Source: Erginobacter sp964587835
GTDB taxonomy: Bacteria > Auribacterota > Erginobacteria > Erginobacterales > Erginobacteraceae
Length of the DNA: 64,000 bases
Assembly (NCBI GenBank): GCA_964587835.1
Contig: CAZPMN010000003.1
Coordinates: forward strand, 77,480-141,479
Direction: 5' to 3'
The position numbers and the translations under genes were made by a program. The notes beneath the pieces were generated by a model, which saw only the letters and a list, made by a program, of their open reading frames with translations, had not been told where the DNA came from and ran no database searches. Shown here piece by piece: positions 57,474 to 64,000 of this stretch (the first letter of the stretch is position 1; each line of letters starts with the position of its first letter).

Positions 57474-57589
57474 ATTTTTCTCCTGGCGAATATTATCCGT
57501 GATTCGGCACCCTTCCGGGGTGCTTATTGAACTAATTTCCTTATCTATATTGAACAGAGCACCGCTTGGTTCAAGAATGAACGGGCGGA

Positions 57590-58393
57590 TTACGGACCCG
57601 AAAATATAAGGGGCCGGCCGGTTTCCGGGTGGGGCAAGACCTCAAGCCGCGCCCGGTAAAGTTGCGAGAGATGCCCCCTGGTGATCAGCTCTCCGGTGGG
57701 GCCGTCCTTCCAGACCATCCCCTCCTTGAGAAAGACCAGCCGGTCGCAGTAGGCGGAAGCCAGGTTCAAATCGTGAAGGACGGTCAGGATCGTCATCCCC
57801 CTCTCCTGGTGCAGTCTCCTCAGGAGCCGGAAGATCTCCTGCTGGTAACCGAGGTCAAGGTGGAGAGTGGGCTCGTCGAGGATCAGCAGCTCCGGCTCCG
57901 AAGCCAGGGCGACCGCGATCAGGACCCGCTGCTGCTCCCCCCCGCTCAGGTCCCTGAAGTTCTTCTTTCCCAGCTCCGTGCTGGCGGTGGCCTCCAGGGC
58001 CCAAACCACCGCCGCCACGTCCTCCAGACGGGGCCGCCACTGAAAAGAACGAAAATAGGGCAGCCGCCCGAGGAGGACCAGGTCCTCTACCGCCAGGTCG
58101 ATATCCCCCCCCCGGTTCTGGGGGACCACCGCCCGGCGCCGGGCCAGCTCTCCGGGGTCCCAATCAGAGAAATCCCGGCCCCGGTAAGAAAGCCTGCCCC
58201 TCCAAGGCGGGAGAACGTTGGAGAGTACCCGGACCAGAGTGGTCTTCCCCGATCCGTTGGGTCCGGCCAAACCGACAAACTCCCCCCGGCGGATAGCGAG
58301 ATCGAGCCCTTTAAGGATCGTCTCCCGACCGTAACCGGCGGTAATGTTCCGGGCGGTGATCAGTTCCGCAGTATTTAATGTTTTCTCTTCCAT
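57590..58393 (-). CDS. ABC transporter ATPase, iron-chelate/cobalamin type
   Basis: BtuD/FecE-like ATPase of 267 residues: Walker A GPNGSGKTTLVRVLSN, Q-loop VVPQNRGGD, signature LSGGEQQRVLIAVALA, Walker B ELLILDEPTLHLD and switch His in TVLHDLNLASAYCDR. It works with the permease and binding protein encoded upstream. A 113-nt spacer filled by a dispersed repeat separates it from the permease gene. Confidence 0.92.
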   Translation of the reverse strand: MEEKTLNTAELITARNITAGYGRETILKGLDLAIRRGEFVGLAGPNGSGKTTLVRVLSNVLPPWRGRLSYRGRDFSDWDPGELARRRAVVPQNRGGDIDLAVEDLVLLGRLPYFRSFQWRPRLEDVAAVVWALEATASTELGKKNFRDLSGGEQQRVLIAVALASEPELLILDEPTLHLDLGYQQEIFRLLRRLHQERGMTILTVLHDLNLASAYCDRLVFLKEGMVWKDGPTGELITRGHLSQLYRARLEVLPHPETGRPLIFSGP

Positions 58394-58412
58394 CAGAGGA
58401 TATAAATTAAGA

Positions 58413-58525
58413 CTAAGTAATCAGTAGTCAGTAATCAGTAATCGGTAATCGGTCAGGCGACTGCTCACTGCTCACTGCTCACCGCTTACTGCTCACTGAT
58501 CACTGATTACCGATTACTGCTTACC
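58413..58525. repeat. Long GTAATCGGTAATC / GTGAGCAGTAAGC dispersed repeat
   Basis: About 110 nt of tandem imperfect 7-mers (for example CAGTAATCGGTAATCGG and ACTGCTCACTGCTCACCGC) lie between the permease and ATPase genes. The permease C-terminus VSSNR and its TAA stop are encoded by the repeat (58507-58524). Same family as 4576 and 21234. Confidence 0.8.
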
Positions 58526-59544
58526 CCCCCTCCCCCCCTACCCCCGCCGGAGGCCAGGAAGTAAATGAAGAGGCTTCCCCCCAGGATACCGCTGACCACT
58601 CCCACCGGCAGTTCGGCCGGCGCCCGGACGGTTCGGGCGATCAGGTCGCAGAAGACCAGGAAAGTCCCGCCGGCCAGGAAAGAGGCCGGGAGGGTGAACC
58701 GGTGGTCGTTGCCGAGAAAGAGCCGGACGACGTGGGGGACTACCAGGCCGACAAAACCGATCACCCCGGCCGCCGCCACTGCCGTTCCGGCCAGGATCGA
58801 CCCGAGAAAGAAGAGCTGGCGCTGGGCCCGGCCAAGCCTCACCCCAAGACCGGCCGCACCCTCCTCCCCCAGTTCCAGGGCGTTCAGGGTCCAGGCCCGG
58901 GTCAGGGCGGCCGCGGAGCCGAGCAGGATAACCGGTCCGGCGATCCAGAGCAGGGCCGGGTCGGCCCCGTCCAGGGACCCCATCGTCCAGTAGATGACCG
59001 CCCGGAAACGCCCCAGGTCGGCCACCGAGAGCAGGAGCATAATCAGGGCGGAGGAGATGAAAGAGATCATCACCCCGATCAGGAGCAGGTAGGGGATGTG
59101 AAGGAAGCGGCGGCGGCGGGCGATGGCGTAAGCTGTCGTAACCGCCAGCCAGGCCCCGGTAAAGCCGAGCAGCGGGAGAGCGAAGCGGGGGAGGGCCGGC
59201 CCGATGATGAACCCGAGGCTGATCCCCAGGGCCGCCCCGCCGGAGACCCCCAGGGTGTAAGGCTCGACCAGGGGGTTGCGGAAGAGCCCCTGGAAGAGCA
59301 CCCCGGCCACCGCCAGTCCGCCGCCGACGATCAGCCCCAGAACCACCCGGGGAAGGCGGAGGCGGAGGATGACCACGGAATGGAGGGACTCCTCTCCCCC
59401 CCCGAGGACGGCGGAGCGAAGAACCCGGCAGACCTCCCCGGGGGAGAAGGAGACGGCCCCGACGGAGAGGGCCAGGCCGGAGACGACGGCCAAAGCCGCC
59501 AGGAGGGAGAGAAAGAAGACCGCCGGGCGGACGGGTCTCTTCAC
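58507..59544 (-). CDS. ABC permease, FecCD/BtuC family
   Basis: The 345-residue membrane protein has about nine to ten helices and family segments LRLPRVVLGLIVGGGLAVAG, LFRNPLVEPYTLGVSGGAALG, LGVRLGRAQRQLFFLGSILA, AAGVIGFVGLVVPHVVRLFLGNDH and LPVGVVSGILGGSLFIYFL. It carries iron chelates, haem or cobalamin across the inner membrane. GTGA overlap with the binding-protein gene sets the GTG start. The last residues derive from a repeat. Confidence 0.92.
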   Translation of the reverse strand: MKRPVRPAVFFLSLLAALAVVSGLALSVGAVSFSPGEVCRVLRSAVLGGGEESLHSVVILRLRLPRVVLGLIVGGGLAVAGVLFQGLFRNPLVEPYTLGVSGGAALGISLGFIIGPALPRFALPLLGFTGAWLAVTTAYAIARRRRFLHIPYLLLIGVMISFISSALIMLLLSVADLGRFRAVIYWTMGSLDGADPALLWIAGPVILLGSAAALTRAWTLNALELGEEGAAGLGVRLGRAQRQLFFLGSILAGTAVAAAGVIGFVGLVVPHVVRLFLGNDHRFTLPASFLAGGTFLVFCDLIARTVRAPAELPVGVVSGILGGSLFIYFLASGGGRGGGGVSSNR

Positions 59545-60461
59545 CGGACCTCCTCCTGCCCGGAGCTGGAGATGAAGCGCGCGATCCGCTTCAGGCCTTC
59601 CTCCAGCCGGGGACCCAGACGGCAGACGGTATCCGGGTCAAGGCTGAAGACCCGGCGGTTTTTGACCGCCCTCATTTCCGGGAACCGCTCCCAGGAAGTG
59701 ACAGCCCACCGTGCCTCGCTCCCCATCGCGGCGATAATGATCACCGCGGGGTCGCTCAGGAGAACCTGCTCCCGGCTGATCACCGGGTAACGGGGACTGA
59801 GGGAGGCGGCGATATTCTCCCCCCCCACCAGTTCGATCATCTCCCCGATCAGGGTCTGCCGGGAGGCGGTGATCAGGGGCTGGAGGCCGATCTGAACGAA
59901 GACCGATACCGGCGGCCGGGAGGAGGTATCGGTTCGGACCTGCTCGACGACCGCCGCCAACTCCCCGATCCGGCGGGCGGCGGCCTCCTCCCGGCCCAGG
60001 ATCCGGCCCAGCCGCCGGAGAAAGGAGAAGTAGTCGGTGAAGTTTCTCGCCTCGTCAAAGACGGTCACCTTGATCCCCAGGTCCCGCAGCCGACGGACCG
60101 TCTCCGGACTGTTCCCTTCTCGGGTAGCCAGGACCAGGTCGGGGGCGAGGGTGGTGATCCTTTCCAACCCGGGGTTCTGCAGGCTGCCGAGCCGGTCGAC
60201 ACCGTCCGAGTCCGCGGGTAAGGGGCAGAAGTCGCTCACCCCGACCAGACGTCCACCGGCCCCCAGGGCGATCACGTTTTCGGTCAGGTCGGGGTTGAGC
60301 GAGACTATCCTCTCCGGCGGTTTGGACGGAGAGGATTCCGCTTCGGGGAGCCGGGGAGAAGACGAGGGCGCTCCGTCGGACTCCGGGCATTCCCCGACGG
60401 TGAGCAGGAATATTCCCGGGAGGAGAATGACCGAGATCAATTTCAGGAGATCGTGGAACAC
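59541..60461 (-). CDS. Periplasmic metal-chelate/cobalamin binding protein (BtuF type)
   Basis: A helical-backbone binding protein with RIVSLNPDLTENVIALGAGGRLVGVSDFC, RLGSLQNPGLERITTLAPDLVLA, FVQIGLQPLITASRQTLIGEMIELVGGENIA and DPAVIIIAA. Ligand may be cobalamin or an iron chelate. The start is unclear: GTG 60461 opens a hydrophobic leader (LLKLISVILLPGIFLLTV); the open frame continues upstream into tRNA-Leu and must not be coding there. First gene of the importer operon. Confidence 0.85.
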   Translation of the reverse strand: MFHDLLKLISVILLPGIFLLTVGECPESDGAPSSSPRLPEAESSPSKPPERIVSLNPDLTENVIALGAGGRLVGVSDFCPLPADSDGVDRLGSLQNPGLERITTLAPDLVLATREGNSPETVRRLRDLGIKVTVFDEARNFTDYFSFLRRLGRILGREEAAARRIGELAAVVEQVRTDTSSRPPVSVFVQIGLQPLITASRQTLIGEMIELVGGENIAASLSPRYPVISREQVLLSDPAVIIIAAMGSEARWAVTSWERFPEMRAVKNRRVFSLDPDTVCRLGPRLEEGLKRIARFISSSGQEEVR

Positions 60462-60518
60462 GGGCCAGTTATCCGGTTTTTCACCGCCGAGGGAGAGGAG
60501 AAGGATGCGGCGCCTCGA

Positions 60519-60603
60519 TGCCGGAGGCGGGACTCGAACCCGCACGGCACTGCGTGCCAAGGGATTTTAAGTCCCTTGTGTCTGCCAGTTCCACCACTCC
60601 GGC
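60519..60603 (-). tRNA. tRNA-Leu (UAA)
   Basis: 85-nt class II tRNA: acceptor GCCGGAG/CTCCGGC, anticodon stem AGGGA/TCCCT with loop CTTAAAA (anticodon TAA), a long variable arm (GGCACGCAGTGCC), T-arm GCGGG/CCCGC with TTCGAGT, discriminator A. No CCA encoded. Confidence 0.97.
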
Positions 60604-60749
60604 GGCCGGAATCGCAAATTGATCAAACGGTTCGTATCCTCCCCTCACCAAAGCCATTATATCGGAATCGCCCCGGAAGATACAATAAGCGATCAGGCAG
60701 GGACCGCGAAAACCGTTTCCGGAACGCCAACCGGACACTTTGTCAACGG

Positions 60750-61412
60750 TTGGGGATACCCCCGAGCGACCTGGTGGGGCGGACGGAGGAGGTTATCCTC
60801 CCCCGGGAGCAGGCGGAAGTGATCTGGGCCCACGAGCGGGAGGTGATTGAGTCGGGACGGCCCCGGACCAATATTGTTTGGTCGGTTGAATACAACGGTA
60901 AACAGCTCTGGCTCCTGATCGATCTCTTCCCCTCTTACGACGCGCAGGGGACCATCAACGGAACCATCGGGTGCGGGATGGACATTACGGCTTTAAAGAA
61001 ATCCCAGGAAGCCTTGATGGTGGGCTACCGGCAAGAGCGACGGCTCCGCCGGGAGCAGGAAGAACTGGTCGAACAGCTGCAGGCCCGGGTGGCGGTAACT
61101 CGGGAACCGGAATCACCTCTCCAGATCTGCCCGGTCTGCAAGAATATCCGTGACGAAGGGGGGCGGTATATCGCCTTGGAGAGTTACTTCAAAGACCACC
61201 TCGGCGTGGAATTCTCTCCCGGTTTCTGTCCGGAATGCGCCGAGAAGGTACACCGGGAAATTCAACCGCAAAAACCCACCTGCCAGGAATGCGGAAGCGA
61301 CCTGGATGTGATGAGATACACGGTGGGCGGAAGGCATTTCCGCAGGTACTCCTGCCCGATCTGCGGACATACCCGGGACTTCGTCCGGGAAAGAAGAGAG
61401 AAAGCGGGGTAA
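60750..61412 (+). CDS. N-terminally truncated PAS-domain protein with zinc ribbons
   Basis: PAS similarity begins mid-domain (NANRTLCQRLGIPPSDLVGRT, coded from about 60711) and continues through NGTIGCGMDITALKKSQ. A short coiled coil follows, then a CxxC...CxxC unit (CPVCKNIRDEGG, ESYFKDHLGVEFSPGFCPEC) common in sensor proteins, and a second zinc ribbon (CQECGSDLD, CPICGH). No ATG precedes the PAS part; TTG 60750 is the first plausible start. About 25 N-terminal PAS residues are missing, so this is probably a decayed or truncated gene. It lies right beside tRNA-Leu. Confidence 0.5.
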   Translation: MGIPPSDLVGRTEEVILPREQAEVIWAHEREVIESGRPRTNIVWSVEYNGKQLWLLIDLFPSYDAQGTINGTIGCGMDITALKKSQEALMVGYRQERRLRREQEELVEQLQARVAVTREPESPLQICPVCKNIRDEGGRYIALESYFKDHLGVEFSPGFCPECAEKVHREIQPQKPTCQECGSDLDVMRYTVGGRHFRRYSCPICGHTRDFVRERREKAG

Positions 61413-61531
61413 GAAACTCTTCCTGGGATCAGCTTGAGCCCGGATAACGTCCCGGCCCCGGAGTCCGGCCGCCGCCGACTGTGGGGAAAGTTTGGGCGGG
61501 TTATTTCATTCCGCGTGGGCTTGGCCAGCCA

Positions 61532-61660
61532 GTCATTGCGAGGAAACCCGAAATCTTTCGGGCCGACCAAGCAATCTCACCTCCCCGATCATTGCCAGTC
61601 CAGAGGACGAAGCAATCTCACCCCCCGGTCATTGCCAGTCCAAAGGACGAAGCAATCTCG
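61532..61660. repeat. Three tandem TCATTGCGAG...GAAGCAATCTC repeat units
   Basis: Units start at 61533, 61589 and 61629; the last two are 40 nt apart and nearly identical. Each begins TCATTGC and ends CGAAGCAATCTC or CAAGCAATCTC, a widespread REP/BIME-like palindromic family. A related copy ends the window at 63969. Confidence 0.75.
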
Positions 61661-61993
61661 TTACTTGTCTTCCCGCAGGTTGCCGTTCCGGTCCCACTCC
61701 CGACGGGGGATCGGCTCGATTCATAGTGCCGGTTCGGTTGCTTGAATATATCAGCCTGTCCGACCGGGAAAAATGGAGAAATACCCCCTTCCCGGCCAAC
61801 CGGTTCTTCAACACCGGCTTACCTGCCCGGATCCTTTTGACCGCCGCTATATATTTTGATATATATCGTGTAGCCGCGGGGAAGGTATCTTCGACTTCGC
61901 GGCGACGTATAAGGTCTTCTGGGTAACATTCCAGTTAGGAACCTCGCGCCGGGTCGGGGCTCCGGAGTCTTTAGATCTAAGGAGCCACCCTAA

Positions 61994-62199
61994 ATGGATA
62001 CAGCCATCCTCTTACTGTAGGGAATAGCCGCCGGCGTGGTCAGCAGTCTGGTGGGACTGGCCGGGGGCTTTCTCCTCATCCCCTTCCTGGTCCTCGGACT
62101 GAAGATGTCCCAGCACGGCGCCCAGGGGACCTGCCTGTCGGCAATGTTCCTTCCGGAGACCTTCCTCGGGGCCCTGCTCTACTCACGTATCGGATATAC
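61994..62199 (+). pseudogene. Remnant of a TauE/SafE (TSUP) membrane transporter
   Basis: The frame from ATG 61994 reads MDTAILLL, a TAG stop at 62018-62020, then GIAAGVVSSLVGLAGGFLLI, PFLVLGLKMSQHGAQGTCLS and AMFLPETFLGALLYSRIG. This matches the N-terminal GxxxGxxSGLVGxGGG and SQHxAQGT motifs of the sulfite exporter TauE/SafE family. An early stop and loss of the rest (about 180 residues) show it is dead. Confidence 0.75.
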
Positions 62200-62229
62200 G
62201 CAATGAATGAGGCAAAAAGAGGAATATCG

Positions 62230-62748
62230 GCGGCAATGCCCACGCGGATTACGTGCGCGCCGCTGATATGCGTCCCGACTTGCCGGAACTGGAGGTCGTC
62301 CTGCTGGAGGAGGAGCTCAGGAATTTCCAACGGGTGGGGAGCACTGTGCTGGCCAATCGGCAGGGAGTCCTGTGGCAGTCCGATCACGAAAACCTGGAAC
62401 CACAGAACGCCGCCGTCGGGGAGTTCTGCCTGGAAACCCCTGGACTCGAAATCTGGTGCCGGAGCCGCCACGACACGGACCAGACGCCATTTGTCTTCGA
62501 TGCGCAAGGCCGCGTGATCGCCTCCTGGAAGATGGACGATGTCGCCCCCGCGGACTGGATCGACCGGGGGGCTGTACACGGCGGATGTCTCGGGAGACTG
62601 GCGAGAAGAGATCATCGTCCTGAGCGGGAATGAGCTTCACGTCTATTATAATGAGGCGCCCAACCCCCGGCCTGACCGCCCGCGCCTCTGGTCGGATCGG
62701 AACTACCACCGCAAGAAGATGACCTGGAACTACTACATCCCGGGATGA
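62230..62748 (+). pseudogene. Fragment of a secreted polysaccharide-lyase-like protein
   Basis: One frame (62230-62560) reads GNAHADYVRAADMRPDLPEL and FVFDAQGRVIASWKMDDVAP. After a frame change near 62560-62580 a second frame gives VYTADVSGDWREEIIVLSG-like sequence (GLYTADVSGDWREEIIVLSG) and NELHVYYNEAPNPRPDRP. These blocks resemble the beta-propeller of rhamnogalacturonan-lyase-like (PL11-type) secreted proteins. N-terminus and an internal part are missing. Identification is tentative. Confidence 0.5.
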
Positions 62749-62884
62749 AAAGCAGAACGCGGTTTGGAACGACGACCGGCTGCTGAACCCAACGTTTCGG
62801 ACAACGGCGGACGCCGTGCTTGAACGCGGTCGGCGGGCGCAGGAAATGAGCGGAGCTATTCGAGAATGTGCGGTTTTTAACTTA

Positions 62885-62956
62885 AGGCGCGGACCGGACT
62901 CGAACCGGTGAATAGCGGTTTTGCAGACCGCCGCCTTACCACTTGGCTACCGCGCC
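62885..62956 (-). tRNA. tRNA-Cys (GCA)
   Basis: 72-nt cloverleaf: acceptor GGCGCGG/CCGCGCC, anticodon stem GCGGT/ACCGC with loop CTGCAAA (anticodon GCA), T-arm ACCGG/CCGGT with TTCGAGT, discriminator T as expected for Cys. No CCA encoded. Its 3' end faces the gene graveyard. Confidence 0.97.
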
Positions 62957-63041
62957 ATAATTTTTACTGCGCAAAAATTATGGGGGAAACTCCCCCGGGC
63001 TGAACAATAGCCTTTGGGATTACCCCATAATATCAGTACCA

Positions 63042-63236
63042 CTAACCTTCCAGATACCAGACCCGGAAGAAGTCCTCGTGCGTCTCGACGTTGACCAGCT
63101 TCCGGTTTTTCTCGGCCAGGAAGCTGTCGATCTGGCCGAGAAATTGATGCCGGGCGGGGGGGATCGCCTTAATCCGGACCCGCCCGGTGAGATGCGTGGG
63201 ACGGAAGAAGAAATCCTTGTAGTCGAGCCGGCCCAT
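63042..63236 (-). CDS. Small conserved-looking protein coupled to coaB
   Basis: The 64-residue product (MGRLDYKDFFFRPTHLTGRV onwards) is basic with a plausible alpha/beta pattern. I do not recognise it. The ATG has a GGAGG 9 nt upstream and lies 2 nt after the coaB stop, so it is very likely a real gene in the same operon. Confidence 0.6.
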   Translation of the reverse strand: MGRLDYKDFFFRPTHLTGRVRIKAIPPARHQFLGQIDSFLAEKNRKLVNVETHEDFFRVWYLEG

Positions 63237-63238
63237 CT

Positions 63239-63880
63239 TCAGCCCCTCCCCGGCCTGATCGTCATAATTCGCTCGATGATCCTCTCCGCCAGGGCGGTCT
63301 TGCTCATCAGCGGCCATTCTTCCGGTCCGCCGGCGGGATCGATCACGATCACCCGGTTGTCTTCGGCGGCGAAACCGGAGCCGGGGGCGGAGATATCGTT
63401 GGCGACGATCAGATCGAGGTGTTTACTCTTCAATTTTTCGGCGGCGTTGTCAACGATGTTTTCCGTCTCGGCGGAGAACCCGACCAGGATCAGGTCTCCC
63501 TTCTTTTCTCCCAGTTCGGCGAGGATATCGGGGTTGCGGACCAGGTTCAGGGAAAGTCGGGAGCCCCCCTTCTTGAGCTTTTCCGGGGAATAGCCCTCCG
63601 GGCGGTAATCGGAAACGGCGGCGGCCATAATCACCACCCCGGCGGAGGGGAGGCGCTTTCTGACCTCGTCCCGCATCTGGCAAGCTGACGTCACCGGGAC
63701 AAATTTAACCCCGGAGGGCGGGGAAAGGGAGACCGGGCCGCTGATCAGGACCACCTCCCCTCCCATCTGGCGGGCGGCCCGGGCGAGAGCGAAGCCCATC
63801 TTACCGGAGGAGGGGTTGGAGATGAACCGGAAGGGGTCGAGATATTCCCGGGTCGGGCCGGCGGTAATGATGAATTTCAT
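63239..63880 (-). CDS. coaB: Phosphopantothenate-cysteine ligase domain (CoaB)
   Basis: Joins cysteine to 4'-phosphopantothenate in coenzyme A synthesis. FIITAGPTREYLDPFRFISNPSSGKMGFAL at the N-terminus, GPVSLSPP, VVIMAAAVSDYRPE with the ISNxSSGxMG and AAVSD motifs, and VGFSAETENIV near the middle are typical. At 213 residues it is CoaB alone, without the CoaC decarboxylase domain usually fused in bacterial CoaBC. It could be followed upstream (beyond the window) by a separate coaC. Confidence 0.9.
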   Translation of the reverse strand: MKFIITAGPTREYLDPFRFISNPSSGKMGFALARAARQMGGEVVLISGPVSLSPPSGVKFVPVTSACQMRDEVRKRLPSAGVVIMAAAVSDYRPEGYSPEKLKKGGSRLSLNLVRNPDILAELGEKKGDLILVGFSAETENIVDNAAEKLKSKHLDLIVANDISAPGSGFAAEDNRVIVIDPAGGPEEWPLMSKTALAERIIERIMTIRPGRG

Positions 63881-63968
63881 ATTTGGTTTCGCCCCCGGCG
63901 GGGCTTGGGAAAATTTTTTGCGACATCAAGTCCACAGACTGTCGCGGCTGTCCGACAACCCCCAAAAT

Positions 63969-64000
63969 GTCATCGCGAGCCCCGAAGGGGCGAAGCGATC
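63969..64000. repeat. GTCATCGCGAG...GCGAAGCGATC palindromic repeat
   Basis: Nested stems GCCCC-GAA-GGGGC and ATCGC/GCGAT; truncated by the window end. Same family as 61532-61660. Confidence 0.7.

Noticed and set aside
57474..57589. preQ1 riboswitch upstream of queF
   Set aside because: Only a small GCACCC/GGGTGC stem is visible; the C-rich loop and A-rich tail needed for the preQ1 pseudoknot are not.
58413..58506. CRISPR-like or coding repeat
   Set aside because: Units are 7 nt and degenerate; the translated frames are meaningless.
60462..60700. Cobalamin riboswitch upstream of the BtuF-like gene
   Set aside because: The space is taken by tRNA-Leu and nothing resembling the B12 box was found.
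61532..61660. CRISPR array
   Set aside because: Only three units, with almost no unique spacer between them; they fit a REP/BIME-type repeat.
62076..62615. 179-codon minus-strand frame
   Set aside because: Antisense to the two pseudogene remnants, with low-complexity composition and no start signal.

Overview
This 64 kb window is GC-rich (roughly 60% or more by eye) and densely coded. The bacterium looks Gram-negative and diderm: it has Lgt, a LpxL/HtrB-type acyltransferase, PlsC-type acyltransferases and periplasmic HtrA-like proteins. HypA/HypB, a PflX-like radical SAM protein and a DUF362 ferredoxin suggest anaerobic or microaerobic metabolism, but no hydrogenase genes are present. HU style, HEAT-repeat abundance and the many short dispersed intergenic repeats remind me of PVC-type or other candidate-phylum genomes. 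That placement is inference only; no rRNA is present. No phage, transposase, CRISPR array or replication origin is visible.

Layout. 0-4.5 kb: secreted YXWGXW protein, two small coiled-coil membrane proteins, an RlmD-type methyltransferase, 3-methyladenine glycosylase behind a GAGTAA microsatellite hairpin, and a HAD phosphatase. 4.6-9.4 kb: one 1583-residue protein made almost wholly of HEAT repeats. 9.5-19.5 kb: lgt and an acyltransferase; then, on the minus strand, a HEAT protein/lipoprotein/membrane protein operon, a dtd/glycosyltransferase/surE operon, cutA/MOSC, an ABC-class ATPase (COG3044) and an FmdB zinc ribbon. 19.6-22.6 kb: prenyl diphosphate synthase, hypB, hypA, RNase Z.

22.8-28.9 kb is the accessory-looking part. 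A tRNA-Asp is followed by an AbiE-type type IV toxin-antitoxin pair, a PF09720/ParE-type toxin-antitoxin pair, and a compact NUDIX / PHP / GAF-histidine-kinase operon. The PHP protein appears to be a DnaE derivative that lost the polymerase core. Partial copies of the tRNA-Asp 3' end lie on the far side of abiE. I regard the NUDIX-PHP-kinase unit as the best candidate for an undescribed system.

29-48.8 kb is dominated by carbohydrate and envelope genes: a very large GH94/149/161-type glucan phosphorylase, NAD synthetase, gmd and its reductase partner, manA, HU, two tandem amylomaltases, an HtrA-like protease beside an inactivated-looking paralogue, DUF362, ligA and a phosphoesterase. 48.9-57.5 kb: tRNA-Pro, PopT/DUF368, pcm, a glycolipid cluster (GT2, LpxL-like, MGDG-synthase-like, aminotransferase), vapBC, an RNase D-like exonuclease, queC and queF. 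57.6-64 kb: a metal-chelate ABC importer, tRNA-Leu, a truncated PAS/zinc-ribbon gene, a 1.5 kb gene graveyard ending at tRNA-Cys, and coaB.

Two genome-wide habits stand out. Several stop codons sit inside or directly against families of dispersed intergenic repeats. Several good -35/-10 pairs lie only 6-7 nt upstream of the start codon, which predicts leaderless mRNAs.
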